Shown here: positions 44,513-52,930 of the stretch, piece after piece
Position numbering within the stretch: position 1 is the stretch's first letter
How the letters are laid out: the number at the start of each line of letters is the position of its first letter
NCBI RefSeq assembly: GCF_000967865.1
Contig: NZ_JXRU01000032.1
Coordinates: forward strand, 124,001-188,000
Reading direction: 5' to 3'
DNA from: Microbacterium sp. SA39
GTDB lineage: Bacteria > Actinomycetota > Actinomycetes > Actinomycetales > Microbacteriaceae
DNA length: 64,000 nt
Translations under genes and position numbers: made by a program
Notes under the pieces: generated by a model
Databases searched by the model: none
Seen by the model: only the letters and a program-made list of their open reading frames with translations
What the model was told of the DNA's origin: nothing

Positions 44513-45952
44513 ATGACTTCCACCCCTTTCGAGCGCACTCAGCGCGTCGCCGTCCTCGGCGGCGGACCCGGCGGATACGAGGCGGCCCTGGCGGCCGCCC
44601 AGCTCGGAGCCGAGGTGACGCTGATCGAGCGGGTGGGTGTCGGCGGAGCCGCCGTCCTGACCGACGTCGTGCCCTCGAAGAGCCTGATCGCGACGGCCGA
44701 CGCGGCCGTCGCCATCTCCGAGGCGAGCGACCTGGGCGTGAACTTCTACGCCAAGGGCGACACCGGCAAGCCGCTCAAGCCCGAGATCGCGATCAACCTG
44801 GCCGCTGTGAACAAGCGGCTGGTCGCGCTCGCCGGTCAGCAGTCCGAGGACATGCGCGCGACCCTGATGGACGCGGGCGTGCGCATCCTCTCCGGTCACG
44901 GCCGCCTGGAGGGCGCCACCGCGATCATCGTCTCCACCGGGCAGGACGGCACCGACTTCGACCGGGTGGAGGCCGACACGATCATCGTCGCCGTCGGCGC
45001 CTCGCCGCGCGAGCTGGATTCCGCCAAGCCCGATGGCAAGCGCATCCTCACCTGGACGCAGCTGTACGACATGAAGGCCCTCCCCGAGCACCTCATCGTC
45101 GTGGGGTCCGGCGTGACGGGCGCGGAGTTCGCCTCCGCCTACATGAACCTCGGCGCGAAGGTCACGCTCGTCTCCAGCCGCGACCAGGTGCTGCCCGGCG
45201 AAGACAAGGATGCGGCCCACGTGCTGGAGAAGGTCTTCAAGCGCGGCGGGATGACGGTGCTCTCGAAGTCCCGCGCCGACAAGGTCGAGGCCACGAAGGA
45301 GGGCGTGACGGTCACGCTCTCGGACGGTCGGACCGTCGAGGGCAGCCACTGCCTGATGGCGGTCGGCTCCATCCCGAACACCGCCGGGATCGGACTCGAG
45401 GAGGCCGGCGTCGAACTCAACGAGTCGGGCCACGTGCGGGTCAACAAGGTCGCGCGCACCTCCGTGCCGAATGTGTACGCCGTCGGAGACTGCACCAACT
45501 TCTTCCCGCTGGCATCCGTCGCCTCCATGCAGGGACGCACCGCGGTGTTCCACGCGCTGGGCGACATCGTCATCCCGCTCGAGCTGATCAAGATCACCTC
45601 GAACATCTTCACGGCACCCGAGATCGCCACGGTCGGCTACTCCGAGAAGGATGTCGAAGACGGCATCGCCGACGGCCTGGTCTACAAGCTGCCGCTCGCC
45701 GCCAACCCTCGCGCGAAGATGATGGGTATCAAGGACGGCTTCGTGAAGATCATCGCGCGCAAGGGGTCGGGCACGGTGATCGGCGGTGTGATCGTGGCGC
45801 CGAAGGCCTCCGAGCTCATCTACCCGATCGCGGTCGCCGTGGAACGGCGTCTCACGGTCGATCAGGTCTCCCGCGTCTTCGCCGCGTACCCGTCGCTGTC
45901 GAGCAGTATCACCGACGCCAGCCGCGCGATGCACCTGGGCTACATCTCCTGA
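44513..45952 (+). CDS. lpdA: LpdA-like NAD(P)H quinone reductase
   Basis: 479 residues, pyridine nucleotide-disulfide reductase fold. FAD motif VLGGGPGGYEAALAAAQLGAE, NAD motif VVGSGVTGAEFASAY and the C-terminal dimer domain are present. The redox disulfide CxxxxC is missing: the region reads GGAAVLTDVVPSKSL. This matches M. tuberculosis Rv3303c, a quinone reductase, rather than dihydrolipoamide dehydrogenase. ATG 44513 has GGAAG at about 10 nt; ATG 44504 is too close to it. Confidence 0.9.
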   Translation: MTSTPFERTQRVAVLGGGPGGYEAALAAAQLGAEVTLIERVGVGGAAVLTDVVPSKSLIATADAAVAISEASDLGVNFYAKGDTGKPLKPEIAINLAAVNKRLVALAGQQSEDMRATLMDAGVRILSGHGRLEGATAIIVSTGQDGTDFDRVEADTIIVAVGASPRELDSAKPDGKRILTWTQLYDMKALPEHLIVVGSGVTGAEFASAYMNLGAKVTLVSSRDQVLPGEDKDAAHVLEKVFKRGGMTVLSKSRADKVEATKEGVTVTLSDGRTVEGSHCLMAVGSIPNTAGIGLEEAGVELNESGHVRVNKVARTSVPNVYAVGDCTNFFPLASVASMQGRTAVFHALGDIVIPLELIKITSNIFTAPEIATVGYSEKDVEDGIADGLVYKLPLAANPRAKMMGIKDGFVKIIARKGSGTVIGGVIVAPKASELIYPIAVAVERRLTVDQVSRVFAAYPSLSSSITDASRAMHLGYIS

Positions 45953-46040
45953 GGCGTTTCGTCTCGCTCCGCTCGCTCAACGACCGAGAACCGGTCGTTG
46001 AGCGAGGAGCGCAGCGACGAGACGAAACGGTCGAAACGCC
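45953..46040. terminator. Large imperfect inverted repeat between convergent genes
   Basis: Arms 45955-45986 and 45992-46029 pair over about 12 + 14 bp with an internal insertion in the right arm; GGCGTTTCG (45953-45961) also pairs with 46032-46040. It separates lpdA from the carboxylase gene and should stop both transcripts. A half copy lies near 61845. Confidence 0.8.
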
Positions 46041-46043
46041 GCG

Positions 46044-47810
46044 TCAGCTTATCGTGAGCAGCTGGTGACCCGCGGAGACCGTGGCACCGGCATCCGCGCT
46101 GATGTTGCCGACGACGCCGTCCTTGTGCGCCTGCAGCGGCTGCTCCATCTTCATGGCCTCGAGCACCACGACGAGGTCGCCCTTGACGACCTGCTGTCCG
46201 TCCTCGACGGCGATCTTGACGATCGTCGCCTGCATCGGCGACTTCACGGCGTCGCCTGCAGCACCCGCGTTGACGGTGGTGGCGTGGCTGCGGCGAGAGG
46301 GCGGCACGGCGGCCGGACGGCCGGAGGTGCCGGCGGGGGCCGCGACGCGATCGGGGAGGCTGACCTCGAGCCGCTTTCCGGACACCTCGACGACGACAGT
46401 GTGGCGCGAGCCGCTGGATGCCGGCGACTCGAGTTCGCCGTCCCACGCGGGGATGTCATTCACGAACTCGGTCTCGATCCAGCGGGTGAAGATGCCGAAT
46501 TCGCCGTTCTCCGCGGTGAACGCCGGGTCGCGCACGACCTTGCGGTGGAAGGGGAGGACGGTCGGCATGCCGGAGACCTCGAACTCGTCGAGGGCACGGC
46601 GCGAGCGCTCCAGCGCCTCGGCGCGGTTCTTGCCGGTGACGACGATCTTCGCCAGGAGCGAGTCGAACGCGCCCGAGACGGAGTCGCCGGCGGTGACGCC
46701 GGAATCGAGACGGATACCGGGGCCGCCGAACGTCTTGAAGACGTGGATGGGGCCGGGCTGGGGGAGGAACCCGCGGCCCGGGTCTTCGCCGTTGATGCGG
46801 AACTCGATCGAGTGGCCCTGCGGGGTCGGGTCGTCGTAGTCGATCGTGCCGCCGGCGGCGATGCGGAACTGCTCGCGCACCAGGTCGATGCCGGTGACCT
46901 CTTCCGAGACGGGGTGCTCGACCTGCAGACGCGTGTTGACCTCGAGGAACGAGACGGTGCCGTCGGCCCCGATCAGGAACTCGCAGGTGCCGGCTCCGAC
47001 GTAGCCGACCTCTTTCAGGATGGCCTTGGACGCCGAGTAGAGCAGGTCGTTCTGCTCTGTCGTGAGGAACGGCGCCGGAGCCTCCTCGACCAGCTTCTGG
47101 TGGCGGCGCTGCAGCGAGCAGTCGCGCGTCGAGATGACCACGACGTTGCCCGCGGCATCCGCGAGGCACTGCGTCTCGACGTGTCGCGGCTTGTCGAGGT
47201 ACTTCTCCACGAAGCATTCGCCGCGGCCGAAGGCGGCGACCGCTTCACGCGTCGCGGACTCGAACATCTCGGCGACCTCGTCGAGCTCGCGGGCGACCTT
47301 GAGACCGCGGCCGCCACCGCCGTAGGCCGCCTTGATGGCGATCGGCAGGCCGAACTCCTTCGCGAAGGCGATGACCTCTTCGGCCGTCTCGACCGGACCG
47401 GGGGTGCCCGGTGCCAGGGGAGCCCCGACCTTCTCCGCGACGTGACGTGCCGTCACCTTGTCGCCGAGGGCTTCGATCGCGGCAGGCGACGGGCCGATCC
47501 AGATCATGTCGGCGTCGATCACGGCGCGGGCGAATTCGGCGTTCTCCGCGAGGAAGCCGTAGCCCGGGTGCACGGCATCCGCTCCGGCGCGGCGGGCCAC
47601 GGACAGGATCTTCTCGATCTGGAGATAGGTCGCAGCGCTCGTCGCACCTCCGAGCGCGAACGCCTCGTCGGCGAGACGGGTGTGCAGCGCGTCACGATCC
47701 TGATCGGCGTAGACGGCGACCGAGGCGATTCCCGAGTCCCGGGCGGCGCGGATGATGCGGACGGCGATCTCGCCGCGGTTGGCGATGAGCACCTTGGCGA
47801 TAGCAGGCAT
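46044..47810 (-). CDS. accA3: Acyl-CoA carboxylase alpha chain (biotin carboxylase + BCCP)
   Basis: 588 residues. The biotin carboxylase domain runs from [19 protein letters not shown] to about 450, with ATP-grasp YGGGGRG and [13 protein letters not shown] linker with a Pro/Ala-rich stretch leads to the biotinyl domain, whose Lys lies in [10 protein letters not shown]. It carboxylates biotin for the beta chain encoded at 54.4-56 kb, making malonyl- or methylmalonyl-CoA. ATG 47810 has TAGGCT at 7 nt. Confidence 0.95.
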   Translation of the reverse strand: MPAIAKVLIANRGEIAVRIIRAARDSGIASVAVYADQDRDALHTRLADEAFALGGATSAATYLQIEKILSVARRAGADAVHPGYGFLAENAEFARAVIDADMIWIGPSPAAIEALGDKVTARHVAEKVGAPLAPGTPGPVETAEEVIAFAKEFGLPIAIKAAYGGGGRGLKVARELDEVAEMFESATREAVAAFGRGECFVEKYLDKPRHVETQCLADAAGNVVVISTRDCSLQRRHQKLVEEAPAPFLTTEQNDLLYSASKAILKEVGYVGAGTCEFLIGADGTVSFLEVNTRLQVEHPVSEEVTGIDLVREQFRIAAGGTIDYDDPTPQGHSIEFRINGEDPGRGFLPQPGPIHVFKTFGGPGIRLDSGVTAGDSVSGAFDSLLAKIVVTGKNRAEALERSRRALDEFEVSGMPTVLPFHRKVVRDPAFTAENGEFGIFTRWIETEFVNDIPAWDGELESPASSGSRHTVVVEVSGKRLEVSLPDRVAAPAGTSGRPAAVPPSRRSHATTVNAGAAGDAVKSPMQATIVKIAVEDGQQVVKGDLVVVLEAMKMEQPLQAHKDGVVGNISADAGATVSAGHQLLTIS

Positions 47811-47817
47811 GGTTGCC

Positions 47818-47823
47818 AGCCTA
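47818..47823 (-). promoter_or_regulatory. -10 hexamer TAGGCT of the carboxylase alpha gene
   Basis: Ends 7 nt before the ATG at 47810. Confidence 0.55.
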
Positions 47824-47888
47824 GCGAGAAGCCGCTCGATCCTTTTGACGACCCTCCACAAGAAAGAGCCGGAAACGTCGACGGGAGT

Positions 47889-48527
47889 CTACGACCAGAG
47901 GTCCGTCCAGCGGACGCCGAGCTGCCCGGCCAGGCGCCGGATCGTCGAGAGCGACATGCCGACGACGGTCGAGGGATCCCCGTCCACCCGCGTGATGAAG
48001 GCGCCGCCCAGGCTGTCGACGGTGAAGGCGCCGGCGACCAGCAGCGGCTCGCCCGAGGCGACGTAGGCGGCGATCTCCTCGTCGGCGATGTCCTCGGCGA
48101 ACGTGACGGATGCCGCGGCGACCGCGGTGGCCTCGACGAGCTCGGCGCCCGGGGACACGCGGTACACGGAATGCCCGGAGTGCAGGATGCCGGTGGCACC
48201 GCGCATCTCCTGCCAGCGCCTGGTCGCCTCCTCCGGCGTGTACGGCTTGCCGTACACGCGTCCCGCCAGCGCGAACATCGAGTCGCCGCCGATGACGAGA
48301 CCGTCGAAGGCGCCCTCCTCCGTCAGTCGCCGGGCGACGTCAGCGGCCTTCGCGCGGGCGAGCAGCAGCACGAGCTCCTCGGGAGGGAGGTCCGCGCCAC
48401 GCTCCGCCGTCGCGGCCACCGCGACGGCATCCTCGTCCACGTCGGGGGAGAGTGTCAGCGGCTCGATGCCGGCCTGTCGCAGCAGCATCAGGCGGGCGGG
48501 AGAGGTGGAGGCGAGGCAGACGCGCAT
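47889..48527 (-). CDS. maf: Maf-like nucleoside triphosphate pyrophosphatase
   Basis: 212 residues. The N-terminal RVCLASTSPARLMLLRQAG is the Maf signature; further conserved parts are IGGDSMFAL, GKPYTPEEA and HSGHSVY. Hydrolyses non-canonical or pyrimidine NTPs. ATG 48527 has TACGGT at 7 nt; the upstream GTG at 48536 is not needed. Placement next to the carboxylase alpha gene is common in actinobacteria. Confidence 0.93.
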   Translation of the reverse strand: MRVCLASTSPARLMLLRQAGIEPLTLSPDVDEDAVAVAATAERGADLPPEELVLLLARAKAADVARRLTEEGAFDGLVIGGDSMFALAGRVYGKPYTPEEATRRWQEMRGATGILHSGHSVYRVSPGAELVEATAVAAASVTFAEDIADEEIAAYVASGEPLLVAGAFTVDSLGGAFITRVDGDPSTVVGMSLSTIRRLAGQLGVRWTDLWS

Positions 48528-48534
48528 GTTCACC

Positions 48535-48544
48535 ACCGTATCCT
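48535..48544. promoter_or_regulatory. Overlapping divergent -10 hexamers
   Basis: Minus strand TACGGT (48540-48535) serves maf, 7 nt from its ATG; plus strand TATCCT (48539-48544) serves the methyltransferase, 6 nt from its ATG. They share two base pairs. Confidence 0.6.
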
Positions 48545-48550
48545 CGAAGG

Positions 48551-49798
48551 ATGACTTCCTCCCCAGCCGACGTGCTCGACCTCGACATCACCGGGATCGC
48601 GCATGGTGGCACGTTCATCGCCCGCCACGAAGGGCGTGTCGTCTTCGTGTCGGATGCGATCCCTGGGGAGCGCGTGCGCGCCAGGCTGATCCCGTCCGGT
48701 GAGGGCGCGGATGCCTCGACGCGCAGCTTCTGGCGCGCCGAGACCCTCAAGGTGCTCGACGCCTCCGAGCATCGCCGTCCGCACATCTGGCCCGAGGCCG
48801 ACCTCTCCCGCGATCCTGCGGACCGTCCGGGAGGAGCGGATCTCGGTCACATCGCCCTCGAGCACCAGCGGGTGCTCAAGCGTCAGGTGCTGACCGAAGC
48901 GCTCGACCGCTTCGCAGGCCCCGGCCTCGTCGCCCCCGAGATCGAGGCCGTCGAATCCGGGGACGGCACCGCGTGGCGCACCCGCGTCACCCTGCACGTC
49001 GACGATGCCGGTGAGGTGGGGCCGTTCGCCGCCCGCAGCCACCGCGTCATCCCCGTCTCCTCGTACCCGCTCTCGCGTCCTGCCATCGCCGAGGCCGCCC
49101 TCGCGCTGCGCGGCGAGGCGCCCGGACGCATCGAACTCGTCGAGCCTGCGGACGGCCAGGTGCGCATCATCCGGCGCGAGGAGACCGAGCGCCCCGCCCG
49201 CGTCGCGCGCGGCTTCCGACGTCGTCCGACCCCCGAGGTGATCCGCGAGGTCGTGGGCGATCGGCGCTTCCAGGTCGACTCCACGGGGTTCTGGCAGGTG
49301 CACTCGCGGGCGGCATCCGTGCTCGACGCCGCGGTGTACGGCATCCTCGACGGGCATGTGGATGACGACAGGACGCACTACGACCTCTACGGCGGTGTCG
49401 GACTCTTCGCCGCGACCCTCGCCGACCTCGGCGGCACCGACATCGTCACGGTCGAGTCGAGCGCTCGCGCCACCGAGCATGCGGCCGCGAACCTCGCTCC
49501 CCTCGACGTCACCGCGGTGACGGCCCGAGTCGACCGGTTCCTCTCCGGGGTCAAGAACAACGGACGGACGGGCGCTGTCATCCTGGATCCGCCGCGAGCG
49601 GGTGCCGGGCGAGCGGTCGTCGAGGCCGTGCATGCCCTCGCCCCCGAGGCGATCGCCTACGTGGCCTGCGATCCGGTCGCGCTCGCCCGCGATCTCGGCA
49701 CCTTCCGAGGCCTCGGCTGGAAGGTGCCGACGCTTCGCGGCTTCGATCTGTTCCCGCATTCGCACCACTTCGAGGTCGTCGCACTGCTCACCCGCTGA
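48551..49798 (+). CDS. TrmA/RumA-like RNA uracil-5-methyltransferase
   Basis: 415 residues. N-terminal TRAM domain (LDLDITGIAHGGTFIARHEGR), C-terminal SAM domain with YDLYGGVGLFAATLA, the VILDPPRAGAG motif and catalytic-type YVACDP. The Fe-S cysteines of RumA are absent: the CGGC position reads PGGADLGH, as in other actinobacterial members. Target U (tRNA U54 or 23S) is not decidable. Leaderless start by geometry. Confidence 0.88.
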   Translation: MTSSPADVLDLDITGIAHGGTFIARHEGRVVFVSDAIPGERVRARLIPSGEGADASTRSFWRAETLKVLDASEHRRPHIWPEADLSRDPADRPGGADLGHIALEHQRVLKRQVLTEALDRFAGPGLVAPEIEAVESGDGTAWRTRVTLHVDDAGEVGPFAARSHRVIPVSSYPLSRPAIAEAALALRGEAPGRIELVEPADGQVRIIRREETERPARVARGFRRRPTPEVIREVVGDRRFQVDSTGFWQVHSRAASVLDAAVYGILDGHVDDDRTHYDLYGGVGLFAATLADLGGTDIVTVESSARATEHAAANLAPLDVTAVTARVDRFLSGVKNNGRTGAVILDPPRAGAGRAVVEAVHALAPEAIAYVACDPVALARDLGTFRGLGWKVPTLRGFDLFPHSHHFEVVALLTR

Positions 49799-49829
49799 CC
49801 GCGCTGGCGGGCGGTCCGCTGAGACTCAC

Positions 49830-49835
49830 TAGGCT
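49830..49835 (+). promoter_or_regulatory. -10 hexamer TAGGCT, leaderless position
   Basis: Ends 6 nt before the ATG at 49842. Confidence 0.6.
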
Positions 49836-49841
49836 GGGCGG

Positions 49842-50501
49842 ATGAGCACGGTCGCACTCATCGACGATCACGAGTCCGTTCGCCTCGGCCTCGAGGCCGC
49901 GTGCGCGCGCGATGCGCAGACCGTGGTCTTCTCGGGAAGCACTGTCAGCTCGTACCTCCAGTGGCGACGCGGGACGGGTGCTGCGCCTGCGGATGTCGTC
50001 GTCCTCGACCTCACGCTCGGCGACGGCACGACCGTGACCGAGAACGTCCACTCGCTCGTCGGGGACGGTGCGAGCGTCGTGATCCACAGCGTGGCCGACC
50101 GCCCGGCCGCGGTCCGCGAGGCGCTTTCCGCGGGAGCAGCGGGTGTCGTCAGCAAGTCCTCCGCGCTCGACGACGTGCTCGACGCGATCCGCACCGTCGC
50201 GCAGGGTGAGGCGTTGAACAACGTCGAGTGGGCCAGCGCGGTCGACGGCGACCGTGCCTTCGCCGACGCGCAGCTGTCGACCCGTGAGCGCGAAGTGCTC
50301 CGGCTCTATGCGACGGGGCTGCCGCTCAAGGCTGTGGCCGAGCGTCTCGGAGTCGCCTATTCCACCGCGAAGGAGAACATCACCCGGATCCGGGTGAAGT
50401 ACGTCGAGGTCGGCAGACCCGCCCCGACCAAGGTGGACCTGCTCCGCCGGGCCATGGAGGACGGCATCGTCGCCGCCGACGGGGCCGCGAGTGCCCGCTG
50501 A
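49842..50501 (+). CDS. NarL/LuxR-family response regulator
   Basis: 219 residues. Receiver with DDHE acidic patch and phospho-Asp56 in VVVLDLTLGDG; the Lys position is in VSKSSALDD. LuxR-type HTH at about 145-205: LSTREREVLRLYATGLPLKAVAERLGVAYSTAKENI. Overlaps the kinase gene by 11 nt. Likely controls unlinked or own genes; the stimulus is unknown. Confidence 0.92.
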   Translation: MSTVALIDDHESVRLGLEAACARDAQTVVFSGSTVSSYLQWRRGTGAAPADVVVLDLTLGDGTTVTENVHSLVGDGASVVIHSVADRPAAVREALSAGAAGVVSKSSALDDVLDAIRTVAQGEALNNVEWASAVDGDRAFADAQLSTREREVLRLYATGLPLKAVAERLGVAYSTAKENITRIRVKYVEVGRPAPTKVDLLRRAMEDGIVAADGAASAR

Positions 50502-51726
50502 CCCGCTCAGCATCCGCGACGCCTGGAGCAAGATCCCCTCTCCCGGTGCGGTCGAGACCGAGTTCGAGCGGTTCACGGGCAAGCGTATGGAGCGGATCCT
50601 CGCGATCGTCGTCGCGATCGGCTCGGCGGCACTCGGCGCACAGGCTCTGATCGCCGCGATCGGCACGTTGTCTTCCGCAGACGTCGCGCACATCGCCGCG
50701 CTCGTCGTGGTGTTCGTGCCGCTCGCCGCGATGCTCGTCGCCTGCCTGATCGGGCGCGGCGTCCGTGTGGCCTCCGGCGTGTTCGCGGTCGCGTACGTGC
50801 TGGCGCTCGCCGCGTGGCCGGTGATCGTCGACCCGGCGGACAAGGTCGCGGGTGACCAGCCGTGGATCTTCTTCCTCGTGAACATCGGCGTCGTCGCCGC
50901 GATGCTCGCGTTCCCCGTGCGTCTCCAGTTCGCGTGGGCCATCGGCATGCCCTTCGTCTACGGCTACGTGCGGCTCGTGCAGGGGGAGTTCTCCCGCGAG
51001 TTCTGGGTGACGACCGCGTTCGACGTGTCCTTCACGCTCATCCTCGGCGTGATCATCATCTCGCTCGGCTGGATGTTCCGCTCGGTGGCCGCCGGGGTGG
51101 ACGAGGCGCGCGGACGGGCCGTGGCTTCCTACGCTTCAGCCGCAGCCGCGGCCGCTGCCGAGGAGGAGCGCATGGCGATGTCCGCGCTCATGCACGACAG
51201 CGTGCTGGCTGCTCTGATCGCGGGCGAGCGGGCCGAGGGCGAACGGGCCCGTGAGCTGGCCGTCGCGATGGCACGCGAAGCGCTGACGCGTCTGGCCAAC
51301 ACCGAGGGCGCCGTCGCCGAGGAAGGGAGCGACGAACCCGTCGGGACCGCTCAGATCGTGGTCGAACTGCGCAGATCGCTGTCCGAGCTCGGCGCCGACG
51401 CGATCGTCGAGGAGCGCGGCGGCATCGGACTGATCCCCGGGCGTGCCGCCCGTGCCCTCGTGCTGGCTGCTCGACAGGCCATCGGCAACGCGGTGGCGCA
51501 CGCGAGCGGACGCGGGCTCCACATCGTCGCCGAGGGGCACGGCGACGAAGGGATACGGGTGACGATCTCGGACACGGGGCCGGGATTCGACATCGAGGAG
51601 ATCGGCGCCGACCGTCTCGGCATCCGCGCCTCGATCTTCGCGCGGATGGCCGGTGTCGCGGGGACCTCGGCCATCGATTCCGGCGAGCACGGGACGATCG
51701 TCACGCTGGGGTGGGAGCGCTCATGA
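50491..51726 (+). CDS. Membrane sensor histidine kinase (DesK-like)
   Basis: 411 residues. About six helices occupy residues 30-205. A dimerisation segment follows an Ala/Glu coil with the phospho-acceptor His235 in SALMHDSVLAAL, then a HATPase domain: N-region RQAIGNAVAHA and ISDTGPGFD. The H-box departs from the HisKA_3 norm (LHDxxxHxL) but keeps His-Asp. GTG 50491 starts within the regulator gene. Partner of the NarL-type regulator. Confidence 0.87.
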   Translation: MPADPLSIRDAWSKIPSPGAVETEFERFTGKRMERILAIVVAIGSAALGAQALIAAIGTLSSADVAHIAALVVVFVPLAAMLVACLIGRGVRVASGVFAVAYVLALAAWPVIVDPADKVAGDQPWIFFLVNIGVVAAMLAFPVRLQFAWAIGMPFVYGYVRLVQGEFSREFWVTTAFDVSFTLILGVIIISLGWMFRSVAAGVDEARGRAVASYASAAAAAAAEEERMAMSALMHDSVLAALIAGERAEGERARELAVAMAREALTRLANTEGAVAEEGSDEPVGTAQIVVELRRSLSELGADAIVEERGGIGLIPGRAARALVLAARQAIGNAVAHASGRGLHIVAEGHGDEGIRVTISDTGPGFDIEEIGADRLGIRASIFARMAGVAGTSAIDSGEHGTIVTLGWERS

Positions 51727-52730
51727 ACCGCACCGTGCGCAGCGTCGCCACCTCGCTCGCCGTCGGCTTCGCCATGTACTTCGTCGCGCGCGGGGTGTGG
51801 TGGATCGAACAGCCGACCGCCCCGCTGCTGATGGTGCTCGCCATCGGGCTGTTCCTCGTGGTGGTGAACCTCGCCATCCTGGTGGACTCCGCCTCGGTGC
51901 GGATGCCGGTGTGGGCAGCCGTACCCGGAGTGGTCATGAGCGCGCTGATCCCCTCGCTCGTCACGTTGTCGCTCGACCCGGCCGACCGCACCGAGCCGTT
52001 CGCCACCTGGTACATCGGAGGATTGGGACTGCTCGGCGTCGTGTGCGTCGTCCGCCGTCGTCCGGTGTTCGGCTGGCTCACTCTGGCTCTGCTCGTCGTG
52101 ACGGCGGCGGCGTATCTCGGCCTGGGGGTCGCCCTGAATCTCGGGCTCGTCGGATCGATCATGTGGGTCCTGATCGCCCAGCTGCTCGTGATGTTCTGGG
52201 ATCGCGCCGTCCGAGACACCGAGCGACTCGCCGAGATACAGCAGGCGGTCTCCGCCTGGCATGCCACCCAACTCGTCCGCCAGCGCGAACGACGGCTGCG
52301 CACGCAGTTCGCGCTGGCCGTGGCAGGGCCCGTGCTGAGCCGTGTCGTCGCCTCTCGCGGAGCCCTGGACGAGCAGGAGCAATTGGAAGCACGTCTGGCC
52401 GAGGGGCGGCTCCGTGACGAGCTCCGCGGCGCGGAACTGCTCAACGACGCCGTGCGGGACGCGATCGAAGCCGCGCGGCGACGAGGTGTCGTCGTCACCG
52501 TGTTCGATGAGGGCGGACTCGACGGGATCGACGAAGAGCGCCGCGTCGAGATCAGGGACGAGCTTGCCGTCACGCTCGCGAACGCGGAGGCGGGGCGCAT
52601 CATCATCCGCTCGGCCAAGGACCCGCGCGTCGCCGTCACTGTCGTCGGTCGGGCCGGAGCCCGCTCGTCAGGCGACGATGACTCGGTCGAACTCTGGCAC
52701 GAGATCCTGCGCGACGTCGCGTCGGTCTGA
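51723..52730 (+). CDS. Membrane protein resembling a kinase without ATPase domain
   Basis: 335 residues. Six or so helices (about 10-165) resemble the preceding kinase, then a cytosolic part with AEIQQAVSAWHATQLVRQRE and ARLAEGRLRDELRGAELLND. No N- or G-box of HATPase is visible, so it probably cannot bind ATP. The ATG overlaps the kinase stop. It may regulate the kinase by heterodimerising, or be a co-sensor. Conserved in Microbacteriaceae as far as I recall; function unknown. Confidence 0.75.
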   Translation: MNRTVRSVATSLAVGFAMYFVARGVWWIEQPTAPLLMVLAIGLFLVVVNLAILVDSASVRMPVWAAVPGVVMSALIPSLVTLSLDPADRTEPFATWYIGGLGLLGVVCVVRRRPVFGWLTLALLVVTAAAYLGLGVALNLGLVGSIMWVLIAQLLVMFWDRAVRDTERLAEIQQAVSAWHATQLVRQRERRLRTQFALAVAGPVLSRVVASRGALDEQEQLEARLAEGRLRDELRGAELLNDAVRDAIEAARRRGVVVTVFDEGGLDGIDEERRVEIRDELAVTLANAEAGRIIIRSAKDPRVAVTVVGRAGARSSGDDDSVELWHEILRDVASV

Positions 52731-52738
52731 CGAGAGTA

Positions 52739-52774
52739 GGCGAGGGGCGGCGGCGATGCCGCCTGCCCCTCGCC
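52739..52774 (+). terminator. Terminator hairpin of the two-component operon
   Basis: GGCGAGGGGC pairs with GCCCCTCGCC and an inner GGCGGC with GCCGCC around a 3-nt loop; one bulged base. Confidence 0.75.
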
Positions 52775-52930
52775 GTGCGGACAGTTACCCGAAAACCGTC
52801 CGCGAGTGGCCGATCAGCGTCTGTCTACCCTGGGACAGAGAGACCAGCCGAACGCGAAGCGTCTCCCTCAGTCTGGCGGGTCGTCAACAGCTTGTCTGTA
52901 GGTATTTTGGGGGACACGATTCCGACGCCG

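Noticed and set aside
46065..48554. 829-aa open frame spanning the carboxylase alpha and maf genes in antisense
   Set aside because: Long only because high GC removes stops; both genes beneath it have strong motifs.
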